A DNA stretch of 32,394 nt, taken from positions 1 through 32,394 of the forward strand of contig JAIEMT010000035.1 of assembly GCA_019751945.1 (NCBI GenBank), in the 5' to 3' direction. How positions within the stretch are numbered: position 1 is the first letter of the stretch; each line of letters opens with the position of its first letter. Positions 17,058 to 23,876 of the stretch are shown piece by piece. The translations under genes were made by a program, and so were the position numbers. The DNA is from a bacterium. Lineage in GTDB: Bacteria > Bdellovibrionota > UBA1018. The notes under the pieces are model-generated. The model was given only the letters and a program-made list of their open reading frames with translations. It ran no database searches and was not told where the DNA came from.

Positions 17058-17663
17058 TTAATTATGACAGGCCGTGCAATGCAGCGGCCCAATGGGTCCG
17101 TGCGGATTCTTCTGCTCGATTCGGACTCTCGCCAGGACTGCCTTCGGAGTCGTCACGCCTTCGTGGCACTTCAAGCACCAACCCATGTTGAGTTTTGCAA
17201 ACTGAGATATTTTATCCATCGACTTCACTTCGCCGTGGCAGCTTTCGCAAGCTAAGCCCTTTGCAACGTGGCGATTGTGCGGGAAGTACACGTAATCCGG
17301 CAATTCGTGAACGCGAACCCACTCCACCGGCTTGCCTTCTTGAAAATGTTTTCTGAGATTTTGAATGTGGGGACTGTCAAGTTTCACAACCGAGTGACAG
17401 TTCATGCAGACATTCATAGACGGAATCGTCGCGTGACGGGAAGTTTCCACAGCCGCGTGACAGTATTTACAGTCAATCTTGTTCGCGCCCGCGTGCAGCT
17501 TGTGACTAAAAGGAATCGGCTGATCCGGCGCATAGCCCTGATTGCTCACCGTGGGGAATACGTACACCACCCCCAAAGCCAAAGCCGTGAGCAATAAGAC
17601 GCTCAGTGCAATAATAGGCCCCTTTCCAGGACCTTGATTCGAATGTCCACTCGTGATGCTCAT
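17058..17663 (-). CDS. actA: Alternative complex III subunit ActA (pentaheme cytochrome c)
   Basis: The 201-residue protein has one N-terminal membrane helix (about 16-36) and five CxxCH heme motifs: CKYCH, CMNCH, CESCH, CLKCH and CTACH, the last lying at the extreme C-terminus (CTACHN). Five hemes and this length are typical of ActA. Additional histidines (FSHKLH, HNRH) would supply the second axial ligands. It is the first gene of the act operon. The 186 bases upstream are shared with a divergent phospholipase-D-like gene and are A/T-rich, but no convincing promoter was found on this strand. Confidence 0.95.
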   Translation of the reverse strand: MSITSGHSNQGPGKGPIIALSVLLLTALALGVVYVFPTVSNQGYAPDQPIPFSHKLHAGANKIDCKYCHAAVETSRHATIPSMNVCMNCHSVVKLDSPHIQNLRKHFQEGKPVEWVRVHELPDYVYFPHNRHVAKGLACESCHGEVKSMDKISQFAKLNMGWCLKCHEGVTTPKAVLARVRIEQKNPHGPIGPLHCTACHN

Positions 17664-17797
17664 GCGCCCACCCTATAATCAAGAAAACAGATCGTTTTTT
17701 TGAACTATTTGTTTGTAGCGCGTGTTTTTTCAACTTTCTAGTCTGATGTTCTTAAAATCGAAAAAAGTTCCCTAACCGATTCTAAACACACCGGGCA

Positions 17798-17825
17798 TTG
17801 CAGAACCCAAAAGGCGTGTTACGCT
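17798..17825 (+). promoter_or_regulatory. Candidate sigma70-type promoter
   Basis: TTGCAG (17798-17803) and TACGCT (17820-17825) are 16 bases apart. Transcription would start near 17832 and give a leader of about 18 bases with AGGGGA placed correctly before the ATG at 17850. A perfect TATAAT at 17674-17679 on the same strand has no matching -35 box and was not used. Confidence 0.3.
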
Positions 17826-17849
17826 GATCTCGGGTTCTAGGGGAATTCA

Positions 17850-19265
17850 ATGGGGTATTGGGGGGACAACACCATGGTCGGTGCTCAAATTGTTCGCGAC
17901 GGAAGAAGAATTCTTTCGGCGCTCGCGTTCATTGTTAGCATTCCAGCATTCGCAGTACCAGCTGAGTTCGGGCTCTCACCGGACAATTCGAGGGATTTAC
18001 TTCTCTCAACAATCGGCTCAGCAAAATCTTCGATCCTCCTCAACGTTTACGAATTCAAGAGTGAAGGCATCGCTGACGCAGTAGTGAATAAAATCAAAAG
18101 CGGCGTCTCGGTCCAAGTCTTGGTCGAGGGGAATCCGGTCGGAAAACTCGCCCCAGACACCCATGACAACCTCGAAAAAATTCAAAAAGCGATGGCCAGT
18201 TCCAAGGCCCGAGGCAAGAACAAGCTCTTTATAATGATGCAGACCTCGAAAAAACAGCCCCGTCGCTATCGCTACGATCACGCTAAGTACGTGGTTGTGG
18301 ACGGAAAAAGGGTTTTAGTGACCTCCGAAAACTTCAGCGATTCGGGCCAGGCTGAAGCCGGCAAGGTGGGAAATCGGGGTTGGATTACGGTCCTGGAAGA
18401 CTCTTCACTCGCTCAGGAGCTCCGCGACATTTTTGAAACCGATACCGACACCAGCTCCAACGACATCCTAGATATCGGTGCTGCCGACGCTGTTCCCAAC
18501 ACCTTCCGTTTAGCGACACTTCCAGAGCAGCCCATCACCTTGGTCGCAAACATGGGAGTGACGAAAGCTGCTGGCTCGAAGCGAACGGTTCCAACCATCG
18601 CTTCCGCTCAGGGAGATGTTCAAAACACTCACTTGGTGACTTCGCCTGATTCCTTGAAGCCGCTGGTTTCGATGATCGATTCCGCTCGAAGCCGCGTAGA
18701 CTTGGAGTTCATGTCCTTACCGAGCAAGTGGCGAGAGCCCGGTGCAAGCGCCCCTGATTACAGCCCACTCATCCGTAGTCTCGTCAGTGCTTCGAAGCGC
18801 GGAGCAAAAGTTCGGGTCTTATTAAACGACGACAAGGTCTTCGGCGGTGGCGGTACTTCTGCAAATGATAGCGGCGACGACAATATTTTCCTGACCCTTC
18901 AAAAGGTCGGCAATATTGTGAATCTCGCTCCATTTGCCACAAAGAACACCAACCAAGACACCGTGGACTATCTCAATGAACTCGCTGAATGCGACAACCT
19001 GAGCCTAGAAGCGCGAATCGTCGATATTCAACAAGTCGAGATTACCTACATTCATAACAAAGGTATTTTGGTCGACGACGACCAGGTCTTAGTCAGTTCC
19101 ATCAATGGCACTCGCAACTCCGTCATGAACAACCGCGAAGTCGGAGTGCAACTCATCAGCAAGCCCGCCTCGAAGTACTACAGTGGTGCTTTCAACTTTG
19201 ATTGGGCACAGAGCCCCGCCTTGAAGGTGACCAAAGCAGCTTGCTCGACTCTCACACGTCCATAA
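17850..19265 (+). CDS. Secreted phospholipase D-like protein
   Basis: The 471-residue protein belongs to the phospholipase D superfamily. Both catalytic HxKx4D motifs are intact: HAKYVVVD (near residue 145) followed by SENFSDSG, and HNKGILVD (near 408) followed by SSINGTRNS. A signal peptide (RRILSALAFIVSIPAFA) points to export. Members cleave or exchange phosphodiester bonds in lipids or nucleic acids; the substrate here is unknown. The ATG at 17850 has AGGGGA 5 bases upstream; the in-frame ATG at 17874 is also possible and has a G-rich run before it. It is divergent from the act operon and followed 14 bases later by the YdbH-like gene, so an envelope lipid role is plausible. Confidence 0.85.
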   Translation: MGYWGDNTMVGAQIVRDGRRILSALAFIVSIPAFAVPAEFGLSPDNSRDLLLSTIGSAKSSILLNVYEFKSEGIADAVVNKIKSGVSVQVLVEGNPVGKLAPDTHDNLEKIQKAMASSKARGKNKLFIMMQTSKKQPRRYRYDHAKYVVVDGKRVLVTSENFSDSGQAEAGKVGNRGWITVLEDSSLAQELRDIFETDTDTSSNDILDIGAADAVPNTFRLATLPEQPITLVANMGVTKAAGSKRTVPTIASAQGDVQNTHLVTSPDSLKPLVSMIDSARSRVDLEFMSLPSKWREPGASAPDYSPLIRSLVSASKRGAKVRVLLNDDKVFGGGGTSANDSGDDNIFLTLQKVGNIVNLAPFATKNTNQDTVDYLNELAECDNLSLEARIVDIQQVEITYIHNKGILVDDDQVLVSSINGTRNSVMNNREVGVQLISKPASKYYSGAFNFDWAQSPALKVTKAACSTLTRP

Positions 19266-19279
19266 GGTACGTTTAGAGT

Positions 19280-21448
19280 GTGAGATCCCGAAAGCTCCGC
19301 GTCCTCAGCGGCATCCTTGCAAGCATTTTGCTTGTCGGGGGAATTCTTTTCTTCGAACGAAATCGAATCAAGAACTGGCTTGAAGAGCGTCTCATTCGCG
19401 CGCAAATCCGAAAGCTCGAGCAGAAATATCCCATTCGCATTACTGAATTTGCATTCGACGAACCTTGGGTCGATATTCTCAGCGGAAAGTTTTCGGATTT
19501 AAAAATCACCGTGGAGTTCGAATTCGATTCCCGAAAATGGAAAGCCCACCTCTTCGGCCCCGTGCACCTAGTGCAAGCCAAGGGATCCCCCGAATATCAC
19601 CTCGAGTATTCAGCGGTCACCACGTTTGAAACCGGTAAGCACTTTATGCCCATGAAGACCGAGATCTGGGTGGGATTGAAGGACTTGAGCCACTTCACCG
19701 AATTCGGAATCACCTTGGGTGGTTCTAAGTTTGAAATTCCAGGCCGGGGTTACTCGATTCATGACTTCGTGGCGGATGGAATTTTTGATGGGGAAGATTT
19801 TGAATTCGATTTGAGTGCCAAAAAAGTGGTTTGGAATGATCCCGCTCGTCCGGAAGACTCTCCCCACACTCTTCAGATCAAAGACGTCGAATTTCGCGCC
19901 CAAGACCCCGATGACTCCGAAGGAACTATTATCGAAGCCCAACTCAAGGCCAACGTCTTGGAAGGTTTTTGGGAAGACGTTCCCTTCAGTGCCCCGCTCG
20001 CTTCCATTCCGGCATTTCTGAGAGTGAACTTTGATCCGAAAACTAAGAAGCCCAAACGCTTTCTCTTCGACCTCGGGGTGAAACAACCTTACGCCGTGGT
20101 GGCCGAAGGAGATTTTCAAACGCGAGAGTTGCGATGGGAGACGCAGCCCCTTCCTTTGAAAAAACTCATTCCGGAAGGTCTGGAACTTCCCTATCAGTTC
20201 AAACGCGGCACTCTCCACACCCAAGGCAGGGGCCGCTGGAACGAACTCGAAAAAATGGTGGGATCTCTGAACATTCGCGATTTGGAGATTGCCGTTCCGA
20301 AATCTGATGTGGTGGTCAGCGGAGTGAAACTCAGCCTTCCCATTGAGAACGGAACCATCCGCAATGGAGAAGTGGCCATTCGGGACCTCTGGTACAAACG
20401 AGTGCACGGAAAATTGGGCACAACTCCGATTCGTCTCATTCCCGAGGCCGGCTCCGAAGCGCGCAAAGTCCCCACCTGGAAGGTCTCTGTCGGAACAAAA
20501 TCAGGCATTCCGCTCTCCTTCGAAGGCGCCAAGCTGAGCCTAGCATCCCTCGAAGGAACGCTCCAGAAGCCAAAGGGTAAAGAAATTGAGGCGGATCTTA
20601 AAACAGCTCTCAAGCTAGAACCCCTCCCACTACCCTCCCTCGCCAAGGGATTTTGCCAGGAAGAATCCAAAGTCGTTCCCGCATCGATCTCCATCGACTT
20701 TCCGAAGATTTCGGTCACTCAGGAATCGATTGTTCCGGAGGAAGGCACCGCGAAAGTGGAGGTCTTTGGCGGGAGCATGGACATCAGCGAAATCGCCATC
20801 TACGACTATCTCTCGGACGTACCCGAGTTTGATTTTGACCTGCATTGGGAAAAGATCGACGTCTCGAAGTTCGCCCGTTGGACTTCCTTCGGGCGAATGG
20901 ACGGCTATCTTCAAGGCTATGCTGAAGACGTGAAGGTCCTTTCTTGGCTCCCCACCCATTTTGATTTCAAAATTGAAATCGTTCCCAACAAGCATGAAGT
21001 GATCGTCCTTTCTTCTAATGCCATGCGAAATTTTGTTCGCCTCTTTGCAAAAGACGAATTGGAACAGCTTCCAGAAATCGCGAAGTGGTTTTACTTTGGA
21101 ACGCCTGGTCAAATTTTTGATTACAGCGCTCAGTACGTGGGACTGAAAGCTTTTTCGGACGAAGGATCCATCTTGTTAGAAACTTTGGATCCCAAAAGCG
21201 ATTCTGTCACCGATATCAAACTAAACCATTACATCTTGTACGGAACTCGGTTTAAAATACTCCTAAAGGGATCTCGATATCCGCTCGTGGTGGATGCTCA
21301 TGCGATGGCGAACTTCGTTCGTCACGTGACAGACACATTGAAAACTATTTCTAAGGAAGGAAAAACGAATGAAGGCGCAACAACTCCCCCTCAGCCCAAA
21401 CCAGAACCCGAGATTCAAAAATGTGTTCCTGAAAATTCTCGCGGCTAG
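19280..21448 (+). CDS. YdbH/AsmA-like envelope protein
   Basis: The 722-residue protein has an N-terminal membrane helix (LSGILASILLVGGILFF) and a long periplasmic part rich in beta strands. Near residues 490-560 it has the phrase GGSMDISEIAIYDYLSDVPE, then DVSKFARWTSFGRMDGYLQG, typical of AsmA/YdbH bridge proteins. E. coli YdbH (about 880 residues) forms an inner-to-outer-membrane lipid conduit with the lipoprotein YnbE, with YdbL encoded beside them. The next gene here is a YnbE/YdbL-like lipoprotein, which supports the call. The start is a GTG with only a weak ribosome binding site. A Pro-rich C-terminal tail overlaps the next gene by 80 bases. Confidence 0.72.
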   Translation: MRSRKLRVLSGILASILLVGGILFFERNRIKNWLEERLIRAQIRKLEQKYPIRITEFAFDEPWVDILSGKFSDLKITVEFEFDSRKWKAHLFGPVHLVQAKGSPEYHLEYSAVTTFETGKHFMPMKTEIWVGLKDLSHFTEFGITLGGSKFEIPGRGYSIHDFVADGIFDGEDFEFDLSAKKVVWNDPARPEDSPHTLQIKDVEFRAQDPDDSEGTIIEAQLKANVLEGFWEDVPFSAPLASIPAFLRVNFDPKTKKPKRFLFDLGVKQPYAVVAEGDFQTRELRWETQPLPLKKLIPEGLELPYQFKRGTLHTQGRGRWNELEKMVGSLNIRDLEIAVPKSDVVVSGVKLSLPIENGTIRNGEVAIRDLWYKRVHGKLGTTPIRLIPEAGSEARKVPTWKVSVGTKSGIPLSFEGAKLSLASLEGTLQKPKGKEIEADLKTALKLEPLPLPSLAKGFCQEESKVVPASISIDFPKISVTQESIVPEEGTAKVEVFGGSMDISEIAIYDYLSDVPEFDFDLHWEKIDVSKFARWTSFGRMDGYLQGYAEDVKVLSWLPTHFDFKIEIVPNKHEVIVLSSNAMRNFVRLFAKDELEQLPEIAKWFYFGTPGQIFDYSAQYVGLKAFSDEGSILLETLDPKSDSVTDIKLNHYILYGTRFKILLKGSRYPLVVDAHAMANFVRHVTDTLKTISKEGKTNEGATTPPQPKPEPEIQKCVPENSRG

Positions 21449-22034
21449 TTTTTTTCTCGGGGCTTGTGTCACCGTTAACGTCAACTTCCCAGAAAGCGCG
21501 GCTCAAAAAGCCACTGACGATTACGTGCGCGACCTTTACAAAGCGCGCGAGCGCGGCAAGTCCACACCGACTCCGCCGGCTGCTGGAAAACAAAGCAGCC
21601 AGAACGAATTTATTTTTCTAGATTGGAGCATTGGAAAAACGGCCTGGGCTGCTGAATCCGCAGCTCCTACGGAAGCAGCACTCTTTAGTTTGAACAGTGA
21701 TAAAGCTCGTACCATTAAGAGCAATCAAGCGGGCCGCATCGACAAACTGGTGAAGTATAAAGCCAAGGGTTTAATCGGTGAAACCAATGCCGGAAAAGTG
21801 AAGCTCATGGACACCGGTAAAGTGGCCGAGCTGGAACGCAATCTCGTCAATGCATTGGTTCAGGCTGAAAACAAAGACCGCGATGCCTTGTATGAAGAAG
21901 CAGTTCGGCTCAACGGCTTGAGCTCGGAAGGGCTGCGCAATGTGGAAAAAACCTTTGCGCGGTCGTTCCAAGGAATGTCTCCGACAGGGACGCCGATTCA
22001 GGCTCCCGACGGCAGCTGGTCGCATAAGCCCTAA
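21369..22034 (+). CDS. YnbE-YdbL-like fused lipoprotein (DUF1318)
   Basis: The 221-residue protein has a lipoprotein signal with the lipobox LGAC (FFLGAC, Cys near 33). The segment just after it (VTVNVNFPESAAQKATDDYV) resembles YnbE-type lipoproteins. The C-terminal half matches DUF1318/YdbL: GLIGETNAGKVKLM, the pattern NKDRDALYEEAVRLNGLS, and the ending IQAPDGSWSHKP. In E. coli these are two separate proteins beside ydbH, so here they seem to be joined. A linker of about 60 residues rich in Thr, Pro and Ala lies between. GGAAGG precedes the ATG by 8 bases. Its stop overlaps the convergent methyltransferase stop, leaving no room for a terminator. Confidence 0.75.
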   Translation: MKAQQLPLSPNQNPRFKNVFLKILAASFFLGACVTVNVNFPESAAQKATDDYVRDLYKARERGKSTPTPPAAGKQSSQNEFIFLDWSIGKTAWAAESAAPTEAALFSLNSDKARTIKSNQAGRIDKLVKYKAKGLIGETNAGKVKLMDTGKVAELERNLVNALVQAENKDRDALYEEAVRLNGLSSEGLRNVEKTFARSFQGMSPTGTPIQAPDGSWSHKP

Positions 22035-22690
22035 GGCTTTCGCGCAATCAAACTTGCCACTGCGGATTTTTGATCGTTGCTCTCGCGATAGAGCAGAACT
22101 TTATATTCTTTGAAGAGATTCTTGAGCTCTTCGTGGGAGAGAAGGTCTCCTCTTAAGAGAGCCTGACCTCCGGGATTCTGAGTTTGCTCAATCGTGTAAC
22201 TTTCGAAAATGATATGACCACCGCGCTTCAATGCCTTCTTGAGCAACGGAATCATCTTACGATCTAGGAAATTGATCACCACGATGGCTTCGTAATAATC
22301 GGTCTTGAGCGGATACTGATTCAGATCCGCAGCAATAGTTTTGATCGTGACATGATTTTCCTTGGCCAAGCGGCGAGCTTTTTTCAAGGCCTCTTCGGAG
22401 ATATCAATGGCATCGACCACGAACCCTTTTTTGGCCAAAAAAACAGCGTTTCGCCCTTCGCCTGACGCAACGTCCAATGCCCGACCTGCCGGGATCAGAT
22501 GAATGTTCTCCTTCAGAAAAGCGGCGGGTTCACGTCCATAAACATAGTTCCGGCGACGATAGAGCGCATCCCAGCGGTTTCTTCCGTCCTCTAGATCGTC
22601 GCCCGTCACCATCTGGTAGGAACTACTGGATTGCTTGGGTTGAAGGTCTTCAGCCCAGACAACCTGCCCTACCGAGAGTGCAATTGACAC
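22031..22690 (-). CDS. SAM-dependent methyltransferase (class I, TehB-like)
   Basis: The core is a Rossmann-fold methyltransferase: it opens with RWDALYRRRNYVYGREPAAF, the SAM-binding motif I is ALDVASGEGRNAVFLAKKG, followed by VDAIDISEEALKKA and the motif IV region YYEAIVVINFLDR. The substrate is unknown; the closest look-alikes are TehB-like enzymes. The start is uncertain. GTG at 22690 gives SIALSVGQVVWAEDLQ, which looks like the end of a signal peptide. ATG at 22612 gives a plain cytoplasmic enzyme, and an ATG further up would overlap tatA and complete a leader. None has a good ribosome binding site. It is divergent from tatA and convergent with the YdbL-like gene. Confidence 0.8.
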   Translation of the reverse strand: MSIALSVGQVVWAEDLQPKQSSSSYQMVTGDDLEDGRNRWDALYRRRNYVYGREPAAFLKENIHLIPAGRALDVASGEGRNAVFLAKKGFVVDAIDISEEALKKARRLAKENHVTIKTIAADLNQYPLKTDYYEAIVVINFLDRKMIPLLKKALKRGGHIIFESYTIEQTQNPGGQALLRGDLLSHEELKNLFKEYKVLLYRESNDQKSAVASLIARKP

Positions 22691-22721
22691 TCCCCAGACG
22701 GATAGGTATGTGTACCTTACT

Positions 22722-22949
22722 ATGTTTGGCTTTTCTGGCGAGCACCTGCTCATACTTGGCATTGTTTTACTCATCTTTGGCCCTCGGAAACTTCCGGAGC
22801 TGGGCCATACTCTAGGCAAAGCGATCCGTAACTTCAAGGATTCGATGAGCGGAGTGGAAGAAGCGGGCTATCGCAAGCTGGATGAAGAAACAAAGAAGCC
22901 CGAACTCACGGCCAAAACCGATAACAAGGGTGACCATGGTCCTGGATGA
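22722..22949 (+). CDS. tatA: Twin-arginine translocase subunit TatA
   Basis: The 75-residue protein has the TatA pattern: a short N-terminus MFGFSGEHLL, one membrane helix, the FGPRKLPELG hinge and an amphipathic helix (HTLGKAIRNFKDSMSG), then a charged tail. It forms the pore-like part of the twin-arginine export pathway, which the Tat-led ActB would need. I chose the ATG at 22722 because the family usually begins MFG; a GTG at 22710 would add four residues. No tatB or tatC is nearby. It overlaps the start of hpt by 14 bases, so the two are translationally linked. Confidence 0.92.
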   Translation: MFGFSGEHLLILGIVLLIFGPRKLPELGHTLGKAIRNFKDSMSGVEEAGYRKLDEETKKPELTAKTDNKGDHGPG

Positions 22950-23472
22950 AAAGAATTTCACTCGATATCTGACTCGAAGTGAAATCGACGCGGCCGTTCA
23001 GGAAGTCGCGAAGCGAATCAACCAAGATTACGAAGGCAAAAAGTTAGTTCTGGTCGGTGTGCTCAAGGGGGCCGTGGTGTTCATGGCCGACCTGGTTCGC
23101 CACATCAAGGTCGATTGCGAGATCGAATTCGTGCGCCTGTCGAGCTATGGCAAGGCCCGCACCTCATCAGGCACTGTGACCATTTTGAAAGATATCCAAG
23201 TCGATATTCGCGACAAACACGTTCTGATTGTCGAGGAGATCATCGACAGCGGTCGCACTCTGAAATTTCTTTTTGAACGCCTGAAAGCTTCCGGCCCTGC
23301 TAGCGTGGAAATCGTCACCTTACTCGATAAATCCTCGAAGCGAATCGTGGACGTTCCAGTCAAATACGTCGGTCGAATGATCGAAGACCAGTTTTTGGTC
23401 GGTTACGGATTGGATCTGGAAGAAGGATGTCGGAATCTTCCCGACATCTATTATCTGAAATACCCGAACTGA
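22936..23472 (+). CDS. hpt: Hypoxanthine phosphoribosyltransferase
   Basis: The 178-residue type I phosphoribosyltransferase salvages hypoxanthine or guanine with PRPP to IMP or GMP. The PRPP motif reads VLIVEEIIDSGRTL, and the family patterns LVGVLKGAVVFMADL and VKYVGRMIEDQFLVGYGLD are present. The ATG at 22936 has AAGGG 5 bases upstream and gives the usual length; the open frame to 22882 runs deeper into tatA. Its stop is followed at once by AAAAC and the first arm of the S23 repeat element. The only downstream structure is that element, which may also end this transcript. Confidence 0.93.
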   Translation: MVLDEKNFTRYLTRSEIDAAVQEVAKRINQDYEGKKLVLVGVLKGAVVFMADLVRHIKVDCEIEFVRLSSYGKARTSSGTVTILKDIQVDIRDKHVLIVEEIIDSGRTLKFLFERLKASGPASVEIVTLLDKSSKRIVDVPVKYVGRMIEDQFLVGYGLDLEEGCRNLPDIYYLKYPN

Positions 23473-23512
23473 AAAACCCGGTGACGGTTGACGGCTACGG
23501 TTTCGGTTTCGG
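23473..23512. repeat. Left arm of the S23 element
   Basis: It starts directly after the hpt stop with AAAACCCGG and matches the start of element A (8825-8860) at 32 of 36 positions over 23472-23507. It also encodes the last residues (PKPKP) and the stop codon of the S23 gene on the other strand. On the minus strand it ends in a T run after a GC-rich stem, like a terminator. Confidence 0.75.
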
Positions 23513-23806
23513 ATGAATTAAGCGATAGAGGCATGCTGCAATGTGATCCGCTAGTTTGATAGCTTGTGGATTTTCAAGATTGATCAAATCAAAGACAGCT
23601 TGCACCTCCCGAACAGAACCTAGAGCAATGGCATATATTCTGGCCTGATCTCGCTTGCTCGTTCTTCCAGCTCCTTCTGCAATATTGAGAACAACACTTT
23701 CTGAGGCCCGTAAGAGCTGCTCTCTCAGTGACGATCGGGCCTGAATCGTTTCAACCTGGCGATAAAGAGCCAGTCTCAAAATAGGCTTAAACCCGAACAT
23801 GAACAT
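23495..23806 (-). CDS. Four-helix-bundle protein of the S23/IVP family
   Basis: The 103-residue protein matches the family named after proteins encoded in 23S rRNA intervening sequences, which also includes the Avd accessory protein of diversity-generating retroelements. The typical phrase LREQLLRASESVVLNIAEGAGR lies near residues 28-49, with KRDQARIYAIALGSVREVQA after it. Its biochemical role is not settled; members form basic pentamers that may bind nucleic acid. The start (ATG at 23806 or 23800) has no ribosome binding site and lies inside the right repeat arm. The frame stays open upstream through the hexamers, which would read as alternating Arg/Gln and Tyr/Phe. The C-terminus PKPKP is coded by the left arm. 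It is co-directional with gpsA, 70 bases downstream. Confidence 0.85.
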   Translation of the reverse strand: MFMFGFKPILRLALYRQVETIQARSSLREQLLRASESVVLNIAEGAGRTSKRDQARIYAIALGSVREVQAVFDLINLENPQAIKLADHIAACLYRLIHPKPKP

Positions 23807-23876
23807 GAACTTGAACTGAAACCGAAACTGATACCGATACCGATACCGATACTGATACCGAACCGAAAACTGAGTC
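23807..23876. repeat. Right arm of the S23 element with tandem hexanucleotides
   Basis: About five GATACC-type hexamers (23830-23860, one with T for C) are followed by degenerate ones, between the S23 start and the gpsA stop. The S23-proximal part (TTGAACTGAAACCGAAACTG) pairs with the left arm. The S23-start sequence CAGTTCAAGT on the minus strand recurs in element A (minus strand, 8896-8887). Confidence 0.75.

Larger units (their letters stand above)
23473..23876. other. S23-gene-bearing inverted-repeat element (IVS-like)
   Basis: The complete space between the stops of convergent hpt and gpsA is one unit: a left arm (23473-23512), an S23-family gene on the minus strand, and a right arm with hexanucleotide repeats (23801-23876). 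The arms are inverted: CGGTTTCGGTTTCGG at 23498-23512 pairs with CTGAAACCGAAACTG at 23816-23830, with two G-T wobbles. Two gene-less relatives occur at 8826-8930 and 10785-10850. S23 genes in rRNA intervening sequences also sit in the loop of a long stem, so the unit looks like such an element placed outside rRNA. Mobility is inferred. Confidence 0.6.

Noticed and set aside
17674..17679. Perfect TATAAT on the plus strand as the promoter of the phospholipase-D-like gene
   Set aside because: It is about 170 bases from the start codon and has no -35 partner at proper spacing; a closer candidate exists at 17798-17825.
19610..20407. Minus-strand ORF of 265 codons inside the YdbH-like gene
   Set aside because: Antisense shadow; the plus frame is a continuous 722-residue protein with membrane anchor and operon context.
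22882..22935. Longer N-terminus for hpt
   Set aside because: The extra 18 residues would overlap tatA by 68 bases, are not family-like, and the ATG at 22936 has a proper ribosome binding site.
23495..23806. S23 gene as the Avd part of a diversity-generating retroelement
   Set aside because: No reverse transcriptase or template/variable repeat pair is present in the window, so only the shared protein family remains.
23830..23860. GATACC tandem units considered as a CRISPR or minisatellite array
   Set aside because: Units are 6 bases with no spacers, and they form part of a longer inverted-repeat arm.
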